Source: Streptomyces sp. NBC_00663 (lineage in GTDB: Bacteria; Actinomycetota; Actinomycetes; Streptomycetales; Streptomycetaceae). From it: a stretch of 64,000 nucleotides of DNA. Where the stretch lies: positions 62,001-126,000 of the forward strand of contig NZ_CP109027.1 in NCBI RefSeq assembly GCF_036226885.1, given 5' to 3'. Below are positions 52,478 to 60,315 of the stretch, piece after piece. The notes under the pieces are model-generated. The model searched no databases and was not told the origin of the DNA. It saw only the letters and a list, made by a program, of their open reading frames with translations. Position numbers and translations under genes: made by a program. Every line of letters starts with the position of its first letter. Position 1 is the first letter of the stretch.

Positions 52478-54163
52478 ATGACCGGAACGAGAACCTCCGA
52501 CGGAACCTCCAGCAGAGCCGCCGTGGCATGGGCCGCGGCGGGCGTACTCGGCCTGGGACTGCTGTCCCCGGTCGCCGCGGACGCCCTGAGCGCCGGATCC
52601 GGCCCCGCTGCCGCCGCGCACCCGTCCTCCCTCGTCGTGCGGACGGACGCGGGCCGGGTCCGCGGGGACAACCGGGACGGTTACGACGAGTGGCTCGGCA
52701 TCCCCTACGCCGCCGATCCCTCCGGCGCCAACCGATGGAAGCCCCCGCAGCCCGTGGCCAAGTGGTCCGGGGTGCGCAACACCACCGCCTTCGGCAACCG
52801 GTGTGCGCAGAACAGCGGTTGGGATCCCGGTTACGAGAAGACCATCACCAGCGAGGACTGCCTCGCGCTCAACGTGTACGTCCCCGACGGCGCCAAGGCG
52901 AACACCCCTGTCGTCGTCTGGATCCATGGCGGCGGCAACACCGGAGGCGCGGGCCAGGACACGAACCCGCGCAAGTTCGTCGAGCAGACCGGCGCCATCG
53001 TCGTCACCGTCAACTACCGCCTCGGCGCCCTCGGCTTCCTCAACCTGCCCCAGCTGCAGGCCGAGACCAGGAACGGTCCCGGCAACTACGGTCTGCTCGA
53101 CCAGCAGGCGGCCCTGCGCTGGGTCCACACCAACATCGCGCGGTTCGGCGGCGACGCGAAGAACGTGACGATCGCCGGACAGTCCGCCGGCGGCGGCGCG
53201 GTCTGCGACGAACTCGCCTCGCCCACCGCCAAGGGCCTGTTCTCCCACGCCGTAATCGTCAGCGGCGGCTGCAACCTGCAGTCCACGGCAGCAGCGCAGA
53301 CGCAGGGCGCCGCCTTCGTGAAGTCCGTCGGCTGCGACACCGCCTCCGACGTCCTCGCCTGCCTGCGCGCCAAGCCCGCCGCCGAACTCCTGGCCGCGCA
53401 GAAGACATCCGGCGTCTCCCCGTCCGTCGGCGGAGCGGCGTTCCCGCTGAACCCGGCGACCGCGGTGCAGACCGGGAACATCAACCGCGTTCCGGTGATG
53501 GTCGGTCAGACCAACAGCGAGCGTGGTCTGTTCACCTTCCAGAACTACGACTACCTCGGCACTCCCATGACCGCCGCACAGTACGAGCAACAGGTGCGCG
53601 CCACCTACGGGACCAACGCCGACAAGGTGCTCGCGGAGTACCCGCTGAGCGGGTACAGGACCCCGGGCGAGGCCTGGACCGCCGTACAGAACGACTCCAC
53701 CTCGTACACCCGGCAGCAGCTCTTCACCTCCCTGTCGAAGTATGTGCCCACCTACGCCTACGAGTTCGCCGAGAGCGACACCCCGCACTTCACCTCCATC
53801 CACCACATCCAGCAGAAGAGCCAGACGGCGCGCGACTATCCCTTCGGAGGCGCGGTCCACGTCGACGACCTCGGCTACATCTGGGACTACCTGGGCCAGA
53901 CGCTGCCGTACGACGACGACCAGCTGGAGCTGTCGCACCAGATGATCACCTTCTGGGACCGCTTCGCGGCATCGGGCGACCCGAACGGTTCGGGTACGCC
54001 GACCTGGCCTGCCTACGACCCGAAGACCGGCGCCCTGATGTCCCTCAAGGCCTGCGACACCGCCCCGGCGAGCCACGACGCCCCGGCGGCCTGCTCCAAG
54101 GTCAGCACGGGCTTCGCCGCCGAGCACGACCTCGCCTTCTGGGCCGGCCTGCCGACGGCCTGA
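52478..54163 (+). CDS. Secreted type-B carboxylesterase 1
   Basis: 561 residues with an N-terminal signal (AAGVLGLGLLSPVAADALSA). The type-B landmarks are GIPYAADPSGANRWKPPQPV, SEDCLALNVYVP, the oxyanion VVWIHGGGNTGGAG, VTVNYRLGALGFL and the nucleophile elbow TIAGQSAGGGAVCD. The acidic residue and His (SDTPHFTSIHH, FGGAVHVDDLGYIWDY) follow in the C-terminal half. AGGAG lies 11 bp before the ATG. Extracellular ester hydrolysis is expected; the substrate is unknown. It is the first of three type-B paralogues in 6.7 kb, though it is more distant from the other two. Confidence 0.92.
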   Translation: MTGTRTSDGTSSRAAVAWAAAGVLGLGLLSPVAADALSAGSGPAAAAHPSSLVVRTDAGRVRGDNRDGYDEWLGIPYAADPSGANRWKPPQPVAKWSGVRNTTAFGNRCAQNSGWDPGYEKTITSEDCLALNVYVPDGAKANTPVVVWIHGGGNTGGAGQDTNPRKFVEQTGAIVVTVNYRLGALGFLNLPQLQAETRNGPGNYGLLDQQAALRWVHTNIARFGGDAKNVTIAGQSAGGGAVCDELASPTAKGLFSHAVIVSGGCNLQSTAAAQTQGAAFVKSVGCDTASDVLACLRAKPAAELLAAQKTSGVSPSVGGAAFPLNPATAVQTGNINRVPVMVGQTNSERGLFTFQNYDYLGTPMTAAQYEQQVRATYGTNADKVLAEYPLSGYRTPGEAWTAVQNDSTSYTRQQLFTSLSKYVPTYAYEFAESDTPHFTSIHHIQQKSQTARDYPFGGAVHVDDLGYIWDYLGQTLPYDDDQLELSHQMITFWDRFAASGDPNGSGTPTWPAYDPKTGALMSLKACDTAPASHDAPAACSKVSTGFAAEHDLAFWAGLPTA

Positions 54164-54184
54164 CGGCCGGCCGCGCCGCTCCCC

Positions 54185-54231
54185 GGCCGGCGTCCCGCAG
54201 TCGCCGTCACGGCGCGGGCCGGACGCCGGCC
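54185..54231 (+). terminator. Possible terminator hairpin
   Basis: GGCCGGCGTCC (54185-54195) and GGACGCCGGCC (54221-54231) are perfect 11-bp arms; the loop contains a smaller CGCCG/CGGCG stem. It lies 21 bp after the first carboxylesterase stop. No U-run, as usual in streptomycetes. Confidence 0.5.
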
Positions 54232-54272
54232 GCCCCCACAACTCCCCCACCGCTTCCGGGAGTCCCTTCGCC

Positions 54273-55622
54273 ATGCCCTTCCCCACTCCGCACCGCGCCT
54301 TCGCCGCCCTGGCCGCCGTCCTGGTCCTCACGGCGGGCGGCAGCACCACGAAACCCGACGAGAAGCCCACCGTCGAACCCCGTACCGCGTCCCCCCAGGT
54401 CGTCCACACCGGCACCGGCCCGACCGGCTACACGGTCACGTTCCGTTACCGGGACCCCACCGCCACACGGGTCCAGCTCAAGGGCGAGTGGTACTTCGGC
54501 AACCCCTACGACCTGTCCGCGCTCACCACCGACGACGGGACCGCCCTCGAAACACCCGGCACACTCCCGGCGGACTGGCGGCCCGGGGACATCCCTCTCC
54601 CGTACCCCAACTCCCCCGCCGCCAACTGGCCCGTGATCGACATGAAGAAGGGCCGCGACGGCGTGTGGACGTACACCACGCCCCTCCCGTCAGGGGTGTT
54701 CACCTACTCCTTCTACGTCGACTGCGCCGATGCCACCCAGACCACCTGCACCGCCGTCTCCGATCCGGCGAACCCGCCATGGAACGAGACGAACGGCAAG
54801 GTCGCCGGGACCGTCGAGCGCACCAGCCAGGTGTACGTCCCCTCGGACCGGCGCTTCGGCACCGTCGACGCCGGCTGGCAGGGTCCGAGCCCGACCGGCA
54901 CGCGCGGCACCCTCCGTCACGTCACCTATCCGGCCCCGACCTCGGTCACCCCACCCGGCGAGAACCACCTCTCCGTGTACACCCCACCGGGCTACAGCCC
55001 CGGGCGGGCGAAGCCGTACCCCACTCTCTATCTCTTCAGCGGTGACGCCACCGAGATGGACTGGAGCACACAGGGCGACGCGGGCCGCATCCTCGACAAC
55101 CTGATCGCCACCGGGCAGATCCCACCGATGGTCGTCGTCATGCCCAACACGGCCGGTTTCCCCGCTTCCACCGGCTATGCGGCCTTCGACCAGAACCTCA
55201 CCGACACTCTCATCCCCTACGTGGAGTCCCACTACCACGTCTCCACGGCCGCCGCCGAACGCGCCGCCGCCGGCCTCGGCTACGGCGCTTCCCTCACCAA
55301 CTCCCTGCTGTTCGGGCACACTTCGGCATTCGGCTCGTACGGCGTCTTCAGCCCCGGCCGGCGCGGCGACTACACGCTGCCCGCCGCCTCCACCGTCACC
55401 GGCACCCAGCTCGCCGCGCTCAAGCGGGCGCGAATCCACGTCGGCGGTGGCTGGCAGGACCCGAGCCACGACTACCACGCCGCGGAGGTCTCCCTGCTGA
55501 CCGGCCTCGGTGTCCCCGTGACGCCTGGCTTCGTCAACGGCGGTCACAGCTGGTTCGTGTGGCGCCTCAACCTCAGGGACTTCCTCACCCAGACCGCCTT
55601 CTTCCCGCCCGTGACGGGCTGA
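54273..55622 (+). CDS. Secreted esterase-D/enterochelin-esterase-like protein with altered active site
   Basis: 449 residues. The leader AFAALAAVLVLTAGGSTTKP looks like a lipoprotein signal in which the lipobox Cys is Gly. An N-terminal carbohydrate-binding/early-set-like domain (about 45-190, GPTGYTVTFRYRDPTATRVQ) precedes an esterase-D fold: HLSVYTPPGYSPG, LYLFSGDATEMDW, MVVVMPNTAGFPA. The elbow reads AAAGLGYGASLTNSLLFG, where the family has G-L-S-M-G-G; the nucleophile Ser is Gly. The His region VNGGHSWFVWRLNLRDFL is intact. It is therefore probably a non-catalytic or atypical protein, unless another Ser serves. It lies between two type-B esterases on the same strand, 17 bp before the next gene. 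Confidence 0.85.
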   Translation: MPFPTPHRAFAALAAVLVLTAGGSTTKPDEKPTVEPRTASPQVVHTGTGPTGYTVTFRYRDPTATRVQLKGEWYFGNPYDLSALTTDDGTALETPGTLPADWRPGDIPLPYPNSPAANWPVIDMKKGRDGVWTYTTPLPSGVFTYSFYVDCADATQTTCTAVSDPANPPWNETNGKVAGTVERTSQVYVPSDRRFGTVDAGWQGPSPTGTRGTLRHVTYPAPTSVTPPGENHLSVYTPPGYSPGRAKPYPTLYLFSGDATEMDWSTQGDAGRILDNLIATGQIPPMVVVMPNTAGFPASTGYAAFDQNLTDTLIPYVESHYHVSTAAAERAAAGLGYGASLTNSLLFGHTSAFGSYGVFSPGRRGDYTLPAASTVTGTQLAALKRARIHVGGGWQDPSHDYHAAEVSLLTGLGVPVTPGFVNGGHSWFVWRLNLRDFLTQTAFFPPVTG

Positions 55623-55639
55623 CCGACCAGGAGATTTCC

Positions 55640-57352
55640 ATGACCGAGCCAGCACACGATCTCCCCCGCCGCACGGGCACCGGGTTGCCGCGACGGGGCT
55701 TCCTGGGCCGCACCGCAGGCCTCGCCGCGGGGGCCGTCCTCCTCGACGCTCTCGCCGCGCCCTCGTCATCCGCGCGGCCTTCGCGGAGCAGCCCGGTGCG
55801 CACTCAGTCCGGACTCGTCTCCGGTGTGCCGGCCGCCGTGTCCGGTGTCACCGTCTTCAAGGGGATCCCCTACGCCGCTACCACCGCCGGACGCAACCGC
55901 TGGTGTCCGCCGCAGCCGGCGCCGTCGTGGCAGGGAGTCCGCAGGGCCGACACGTTCGGCGACGCACCCCCGCAGGCGTCGACCACGCTCACGATGAGTG
56001 AGGACTGTCTCAACCTCAACATCTGGACCGGCGCCACCGGCGGCCGGGAGCGGCGGCCGGTCTATGTGTGGCTCTACGGCGGCGGCTTCTCGGCCGGAAC
56101 CGGATCGGACCCGAGCTTCGACGGGTCGGTCCTCGCGAGCAAGGGCGCCGTCGTGGTGACCATCAACTACCGCCTGGGTGCCCTGGGTTTTCTCGCCACA
56201 CCCGAACTGAGCGCGGAGGACCGTCACGGTGTGTCGGGCAACTACGGCCTGCTCGACCAGATCGCGGCACTGAAGTGGGTGCGGCGCAACATCGCCGCGT
56301 TCGGCGGCGATCCGCGGCGCGTCACCGTGGGCGGACAATCCGCCGGCGCCGGCTCCACCGACATGCTGTCCATGTCTCCGCTCGCCACCGGCCTCTTCCG
56401 GCGTTCCGTCGCCGAGAGCCAGGTCCGCTACCCGAGCGACCCGGAACTGCGCTACCTCGGCGTCTCCCTGCGGAGAATGGACACCGCCCTCGAACAGGGA
56501 CCCGCCTACGCCGCGTCGAAGGGCGCGAACACCCTGGCGGAACTGCGCGCCCTGCCATGGTCGAAGTTCACGGACGGCGCCTCGCTCAAGGACGAGACCG
56601 TCGACACCAAGTCCGTGGCGAAACCACCCCTGTTCAGGCCCGTCGTCGACGGATGGGTCCTGCCGGCCGGCTACATGGCCACGTATGAGGCCCGTGCGCA
56701 GAACGACGTCTGGTACCTCGCCGGCAACAACCTCGACGAGAGCGGAGCCGTGCCCGAGACCGCCTTCGACTACTGGCGTTCCGCGGGCTACCCCGACCGC
56801 CCCGGCGCTCCGCCGGTCCACGTCACCCTCGACGACTACGTCACCGCGGCACGGCAGAAGTTCGATGCCATGGCCGATGAGTTCCTCGCCCTCTACCCCG
56901 CCGCCACCGACGACGAGGCCGCCCTCGCCAGCAACGACGCCATCCGCGACAACTCACGGGTCTCCACGTACCTGTGGGGGACCAAGTGGACCAAGGGCGC
57001 CGACCGCCCGGTGTACACGTACTTCTGGACACACCGCCCGCCGGGCCCGGACCACGACATCCGGGGTGCCTACCACGGCTCCGAGATCGTCTACTTCTTC
57101 GGCAACCTGTACCCAGGTACCCAGGGATGGACCGACCAGGACCGCGAGATCGCCGACACCATGTCCTCGTACCTGGCGAACTACATCAGCAACGGCGACC
57201 CCAACGGGCCCGGTCTGCCGAAGTGGCCCGCCTACCGCCCCGGCTCTCCCACCGTGATGCAGGTGGGCGAACACTACGGGCCCATGCAGGTGGCGTCTGC
57301 CGACAAACTCCGTTTCTGGACGCGGTACTTCGCCACACAGGACGCCTGGTGA
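55640..57352 (+). CDS. Secreted type-B carboxylesterase 2 (Tat)
   Basis: 570 residues. The Tat leader is LPRRGFLGRTAGLAAGAVLL. The landmarks are FKGIPYAATTAGRNRWCPPQ, SEDCLNLNIWTG, VYVWLYGGGFSAGTGSD, VTINYRLGALGFLATPELSA and the elbow TVGGQSAGAGSTDMLSMS. CAGGAGA lies 8 bp before the ATG at 55640. It is 17 bp after the altered esterase-D gene, so they are likely co-transcribed. It is clearly paralogous to the minus-strand carboxylesterase 3 downstream. Confidence 0.92.
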   Translation: MTEPAHDLPRRTGTGLPRRGFLGRTAGLAAGAVLLDALAAPSSSARPSRSSPVRTQSGLVSGVPAAVSGVTVFKGIPYAATTAGRNRWCPPQPAPSWQGVRRADTFGDAPPQASTTLTMSEDCLNLNIWTGATGGRERRPVYVWLYGGGFSAGTGSDPSFDGSVLASKGAVVVTINYRLGALGFLATPELSAEDRHGVSGNYGLLDQIAALKWVRRNIAAFGGDPRRVTVGGQSAGAGSTDMLSMSPLATGLFRRSVAESQVRYPSDPELRYLGVSLRRMDTALEQGPAYAASKGANTLAELRALPWSKFTDGASLKDETVDTKSVAKPPLFRPVVDGWVLPAGYMATYEARAQNDVWYLAGNNLDESGAVPETAFDYWRSAGYPDRPGAPPVHVTLDDYVTAARQKFDAMADEFLALYPAATDDEAALASNDAIRDNSRVSTYLWGTKWTKGADRPVYTYFWTHRPPGPDHDIRGAYHGSEIVYFFGNLYPGTQGWTDQDREIADTMSSYLANYISNGDPNGPGLPKWPAYRPGSPTVMQVGEHYGPMQVASADKLRFWTRYFATQDAW

Positions 57353-57368
57353 GAAACACCACCGCGCT

Positions 57369-57405
57369 GCCGTCGGTCGCCGCGAGTACCGCGGCGACCG
57401 ACGGC
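57369..57405. terminator. Bidirectional terminator between convergent carboxylesterases
   Basis: A perfect 16-bp stem: left arm 57369-57384 (GCCGTCGGTCGCCGCG), right arm 57390-57405, 5-nt loop AGTAC. It lies 17 bp after one stop and 11 bp before the other. Confidence 0.8.
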
Positions 57406-57415
57406 GGCAGGCGGA

Positions 57416-59134
57416 TCAGTACGCGGTGGTCTGCGACTCCAGATAGCGCTTGAGGAATGCGAACTTGGCGTCGCTGTCCGCAGCGGGGACCGGCTCGAAG
57501 CCGTCACCGAGGTTCATGGACAGCGGCCTGTTCGTCCTGAGCGCGGGCCACACCGGCAGCGAACGGGCGCCGCGGGCGGGACCGTTCGGGTTGCCGGTGG
57601 CGGCGAAGTTCACCACGTACGACGAGACCGTGTCGGCGATCTCGTGGTCCCGGGCAGTCCAAGGTCGGTCCGTGCCGTCGAGGCCGCCGAAGAGGTAGTA
57701 CAGGTCGGCTCCGTGATAAGCACCCGCTGTGGAGGCGTCCTGCCCCGGCATGATCGGATTGGTGGTGTCCGCGCCCGGGGGGACATGGCTCCAGAAGTAG
57801 TTGTACACCGGACTCCGGTTGGCGGCCGTCTTCCGGAACTGCGTACCCCACAGGAAGGTGGAGACCCGTTCCTCGTCGCGGGCGTAGGCGTTGTACTGCC
57901 GCGCCGCGTCCGCGTCCGTGGCGGCCGGATACAGGGCCAGGAACTCCTCGGCCCGGCTGCCGAATGTCGTGGCCGCGTATGCGTTGAACTGCGCGACCGT
58001 CATGACCAGGGTCGGTGAAGCGCCGTTCTCGTCCTTGCTGTTGCCCGTGCAGACCGGCACATCGGTCTCCGTGCCCGCCTCCATGGCGCCGGTATAGGTC
58101 GCGGGCAGGACGTACCCGTCCAGGACGTTGCCGAAGCTGGTCCCCGCGCTCGGGGCGCCGGACGCGTAGACCTTGGCCACGATCTCGTCCGCCGACAGCT
58201 CCCTCAGTCCGGCCAGGGAGGTGGCGCCCATGTAGGCGGCGAAAGCGGTGCCGTTGACCTCTGCCGCGGACAGGGTGCCGTAGCCGCCGGCCACATGGCC
58301 GAGGGCAGGGTCCTTGGTGTACTGCACGCCGGACGACAGCAGAGCGCGGTGATACAGGCCACGGGCGAGCCGGGAGATCATCAGGATGTTCACGAACGAG
58401 GAGCCGTGGGACCAGCCGCCGAGGGTGACCCGGTCCGGGTCACCGCCGAACGCGGCGATGTTGCGCTGTATCCACTTCAGCAGCGCCACGGTGTCCATGA
58501 CGCCCCAGTTGCCGGAGGCCTGATGCCCGGACTCCGCGCTCAGCTCCGGGTGGGCGAGGTTGCCGAAGGCTCCGACCCGGTGGTTGAAGGTGACGACGAC
58601 CGCGCCCTTGGCGGCGAGGTTCGCGCCGTCGTAGACCGGCTGCGACGCCCACATCGCGCTGGCGCGACCGCCGTAGATCCAGACGAAGACCGGTCGGCGT
58701 TCGCGCGATGAGGCGGCTCCTGTCCAGATGTTGAGGTTGAGGCAGTCCTCGCTCAGCGGCGGCACCTTGTCGGCGTCGATGCCCGTGACGGGCTGCGGGC
58801 AGGCCGCCCCCCAGGTGTCGGCCTTGCGCACGCCCTTCCAGGACGGCGCCGACCGCGGCGCGCGCCAGCGGTTCTCCCCGGCCGTCGAGGCGGCGTAGGG
58901 GATGCCCTTGTAGACGGTGATCCCTTCCGCGCCGGCCGGGACTCCGGTCACCAGCCCCGACTCCGTTCGCACCGCACGGTCGGCGCCGCCGCGGGGAGCG
59001 GCCGTGGCGGGTCCGGCCGCCGTGCCGCCGAGAAGAGTGGCTCCGGCGGCGGCACCCGCGACACCGCCGAGGAGACTCCGGCGTCCGAGCGCGGTGTCGG
59101 CGGGGGGCGGGTGGGGGACGTCTCGCAAGCTCAC
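57416..59134 (-). CDS. Secreted type-B carboxylesterase 3 (Tat)
   Basis: 572 residues from GTG 59134, with AGGGAG 5 bp upstream. The Tat leader is GRRSLLGGVAGAAAGATLLG. The landmarks are YKGIPYAASTAGENRWRAPR, SEDCLNLNIWTGAASSRERR and VTFNHRVGAFGNLAHPELSA. The elbow is LGGWSHGSSFVN, so the usual G-x-S-A-G is W-S-H-G. The oxyanion segment WIYGGRASAMWAS departs from the usual H-G-G-G-F. Such changes may alter substrate choice. It is convergent with its paralogue and shares its terminator. Confidence 0.9.
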   Translation of the reverse strand: MSLRDVPHPPPADTALGRRSLLGGVAGAAAGATLLGGTAAGPATAAPRGGADRAVRTESGLVTGVPAGAEGITVYKGIPYAASTAGENRWRAPRSAPSWKGVRKADTWGAACPQPVTGIDADKVPPLSEDCLNLNIWTGAASSRERRPVFVWIYGGRASAMWASQPVYDGANLAAKGAVVVTFNHRVGAFGNLAHPELSAESGHQASGNWGVMDTVALLKWIQRNIAAFGGDPDRVTLGGWSHGSSFVNILMISRLARGLYHRALLSSGVQYTKDPALGHVAGGYGTLSAAEVNGTAFAAYMGATSLAGLRELSADEIVAKVYASGAPSAGTSFGNVLDGYVLPATYTGAMEAGTETDVPVCTGNSKDENGASPTLVMTVAQFNAYAATTFGSRAEEFLALYPAATDADAARQYNAYARDEERVSTFLWGTQFRKTAANRSPVYNYFWSHVPPGADTTNPIMPGQDASTAGAYHGADLYYLFGGLDGTDRPWTARDHEIADTVSSYVVNFAATGNPNGPARGARSLPVWPALRTNRPLSMNLGDGFEPVPAADSDAKFAFLKRYLESQTTAY

Positions 59135-59293
59135 AGGGTCTCCCTGTCGAAGAGGAGAGCCAGGGGTGCCGGTTGGCGGCTCCACTCCCGGCCCGCCTGC
59201 GGATGAGTCGCCCCATGCTGTGCACACTTCCCGCGTGCCACAACGGGCCCGGCCCGGACTCACAGCGTTCGTGGTGCAGGCTGAGTTTGCGCG

Positions 59294-59980
59294 ATGGACG
59301 GGTTGACAACATCGCCGGCGGACGTCCACCGCCAGGATGCGCGCATACAACTCAGACTGCGCAACAGCGTGCTGCTGGCGCTGCCGACGATCCTGGCCGT
59401 CCTGCTGCTCGGATCCATGGCGGCATGGTCGTACGCCCGGTCCGGGGCGCGGCCGCTGAGGTTCGCGTACTACACCTCGGCGCTGTCCATCATGCTCCCG
59501 CCCGCCATCGTCCCGACGATCCACGTGCTCTCCCAACTGGGCCTCAACGGGACCCAGTTGGGCTACATGCTGGTGATCGCCGGCACACGGGTCGGAGTGG
59601 TGGTCTTCCTGGCGACCGGATTCGTGCACACCCTGCCGCACGACTTCGAGGAGGCAGCGCAACTCGACGGAGCCGGCAAGTGGCAGATCTACCGACGGAT
59701 CGTGCTCCCCATGCTGACGCCGGTGCTCTTCACCGGCGCGGTGATGCTGATCATCTCGGTGTGGAACGACTTCTACTTCGCGCTGTTCCTGCTGCGCGGC
59801 TCGGAGCGGGCCACCTTGCCGCTGACGCTCTACCAGTTCGCCTCGACGTCGACGCACGGGGTCAGCTGGAACCTGGTCTTCGCCCATGTCGTCCTCACCA
59901 GCCTGCCGCTTCTGCTGCTCTACGCGGTGCTGCAACGGCGAGTCCTCGGCGGACTCACCGAGGGGGGTGTGACCGGCTGA
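59294..59980 (+). CDS. Orphan sugar-type ABC permease (MalG-like), N-terminally short
   Basis: 228 residues; family members have about 275-300. The conserved EAA loop HDFEEAAQLDGAGKWQIYRR is intact, as are five helices (MLPPAIVPTIHVLSQLGL, LVIAGTRVGVVVFLATG, VLFTGAVMLIISVWNDFYFA and others). The first membrane helix and the usual TMD entry are missing, and no binding protein, partner permease or ATPase lies nearby. It may be the remnant of a carbohydrate transporter operon or may still pair with components encoded elsewhere. No good ribosome-binding site precedes the ATG. Confidence 0.65.
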   Translation: MDGLTTSPADVHRQDARIQLRLRNSVLLALPTILAVLLLGSMAAWSYARSGARPLRFAYYTSALSIMLPPAIVPTIHVLSQLGLNGTQLGYMLVIAGTRVGVVVFLATGFVHTLPHDFEEAAQLDGAGKWQIYRRIVLPMLTPVLFTGAVMLIISVWNDFYFALFLLRGSERATLPLTLYQFASTSTHGVSWNLVFAHVVLTSLPLLLLYAVLQRRVLGGLTEGGVTG

Positions 59981-60106
59981 GCGCAATCGACCCATTTAAG
60001 CCAGGTTTCCAACAACCGGATCACACCAGGCCGCGGAATCGGTGGTCGCACGGACCGTGGAGGCCCTGCACGACATCCACGACTCGCGCTGACACATCGG
60101 CAACAA

Positions 60107-60128
60107 TCGTCAACAATTTCGTTGACGA
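60107..60128. promoter_or_regulatory. Operator-like palindrome upstream of the tannase-type gene
   Basis: TCGTCAAC (60107-60114), AATTTC, GTTGACGA (60121-60128): perfect 8-bp arms. It lies about 190 bp before the tannase start. A related GTCAACA/TGTTGCC site precedes the lipoprotein esterase at the window end. Confidence 0.6.
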
Positions 60129-60315
60129 ACCTTGCGACACTGCCCCCACGGGACTACGGTCCTCGCCGTACCACCCTTGTGAAGCCGCAGTTGCAAGGGT
60201 CGGGTGAGCCGCAGGGCACGGCCCATTTCGTGGCCCGTGCGGGCCGACCGGGCTGCCTCCGGCACCGGTACGACGGATCACTCGCGTCTGTTCAGCAATC
60301 GAACGGAGACAGAGC

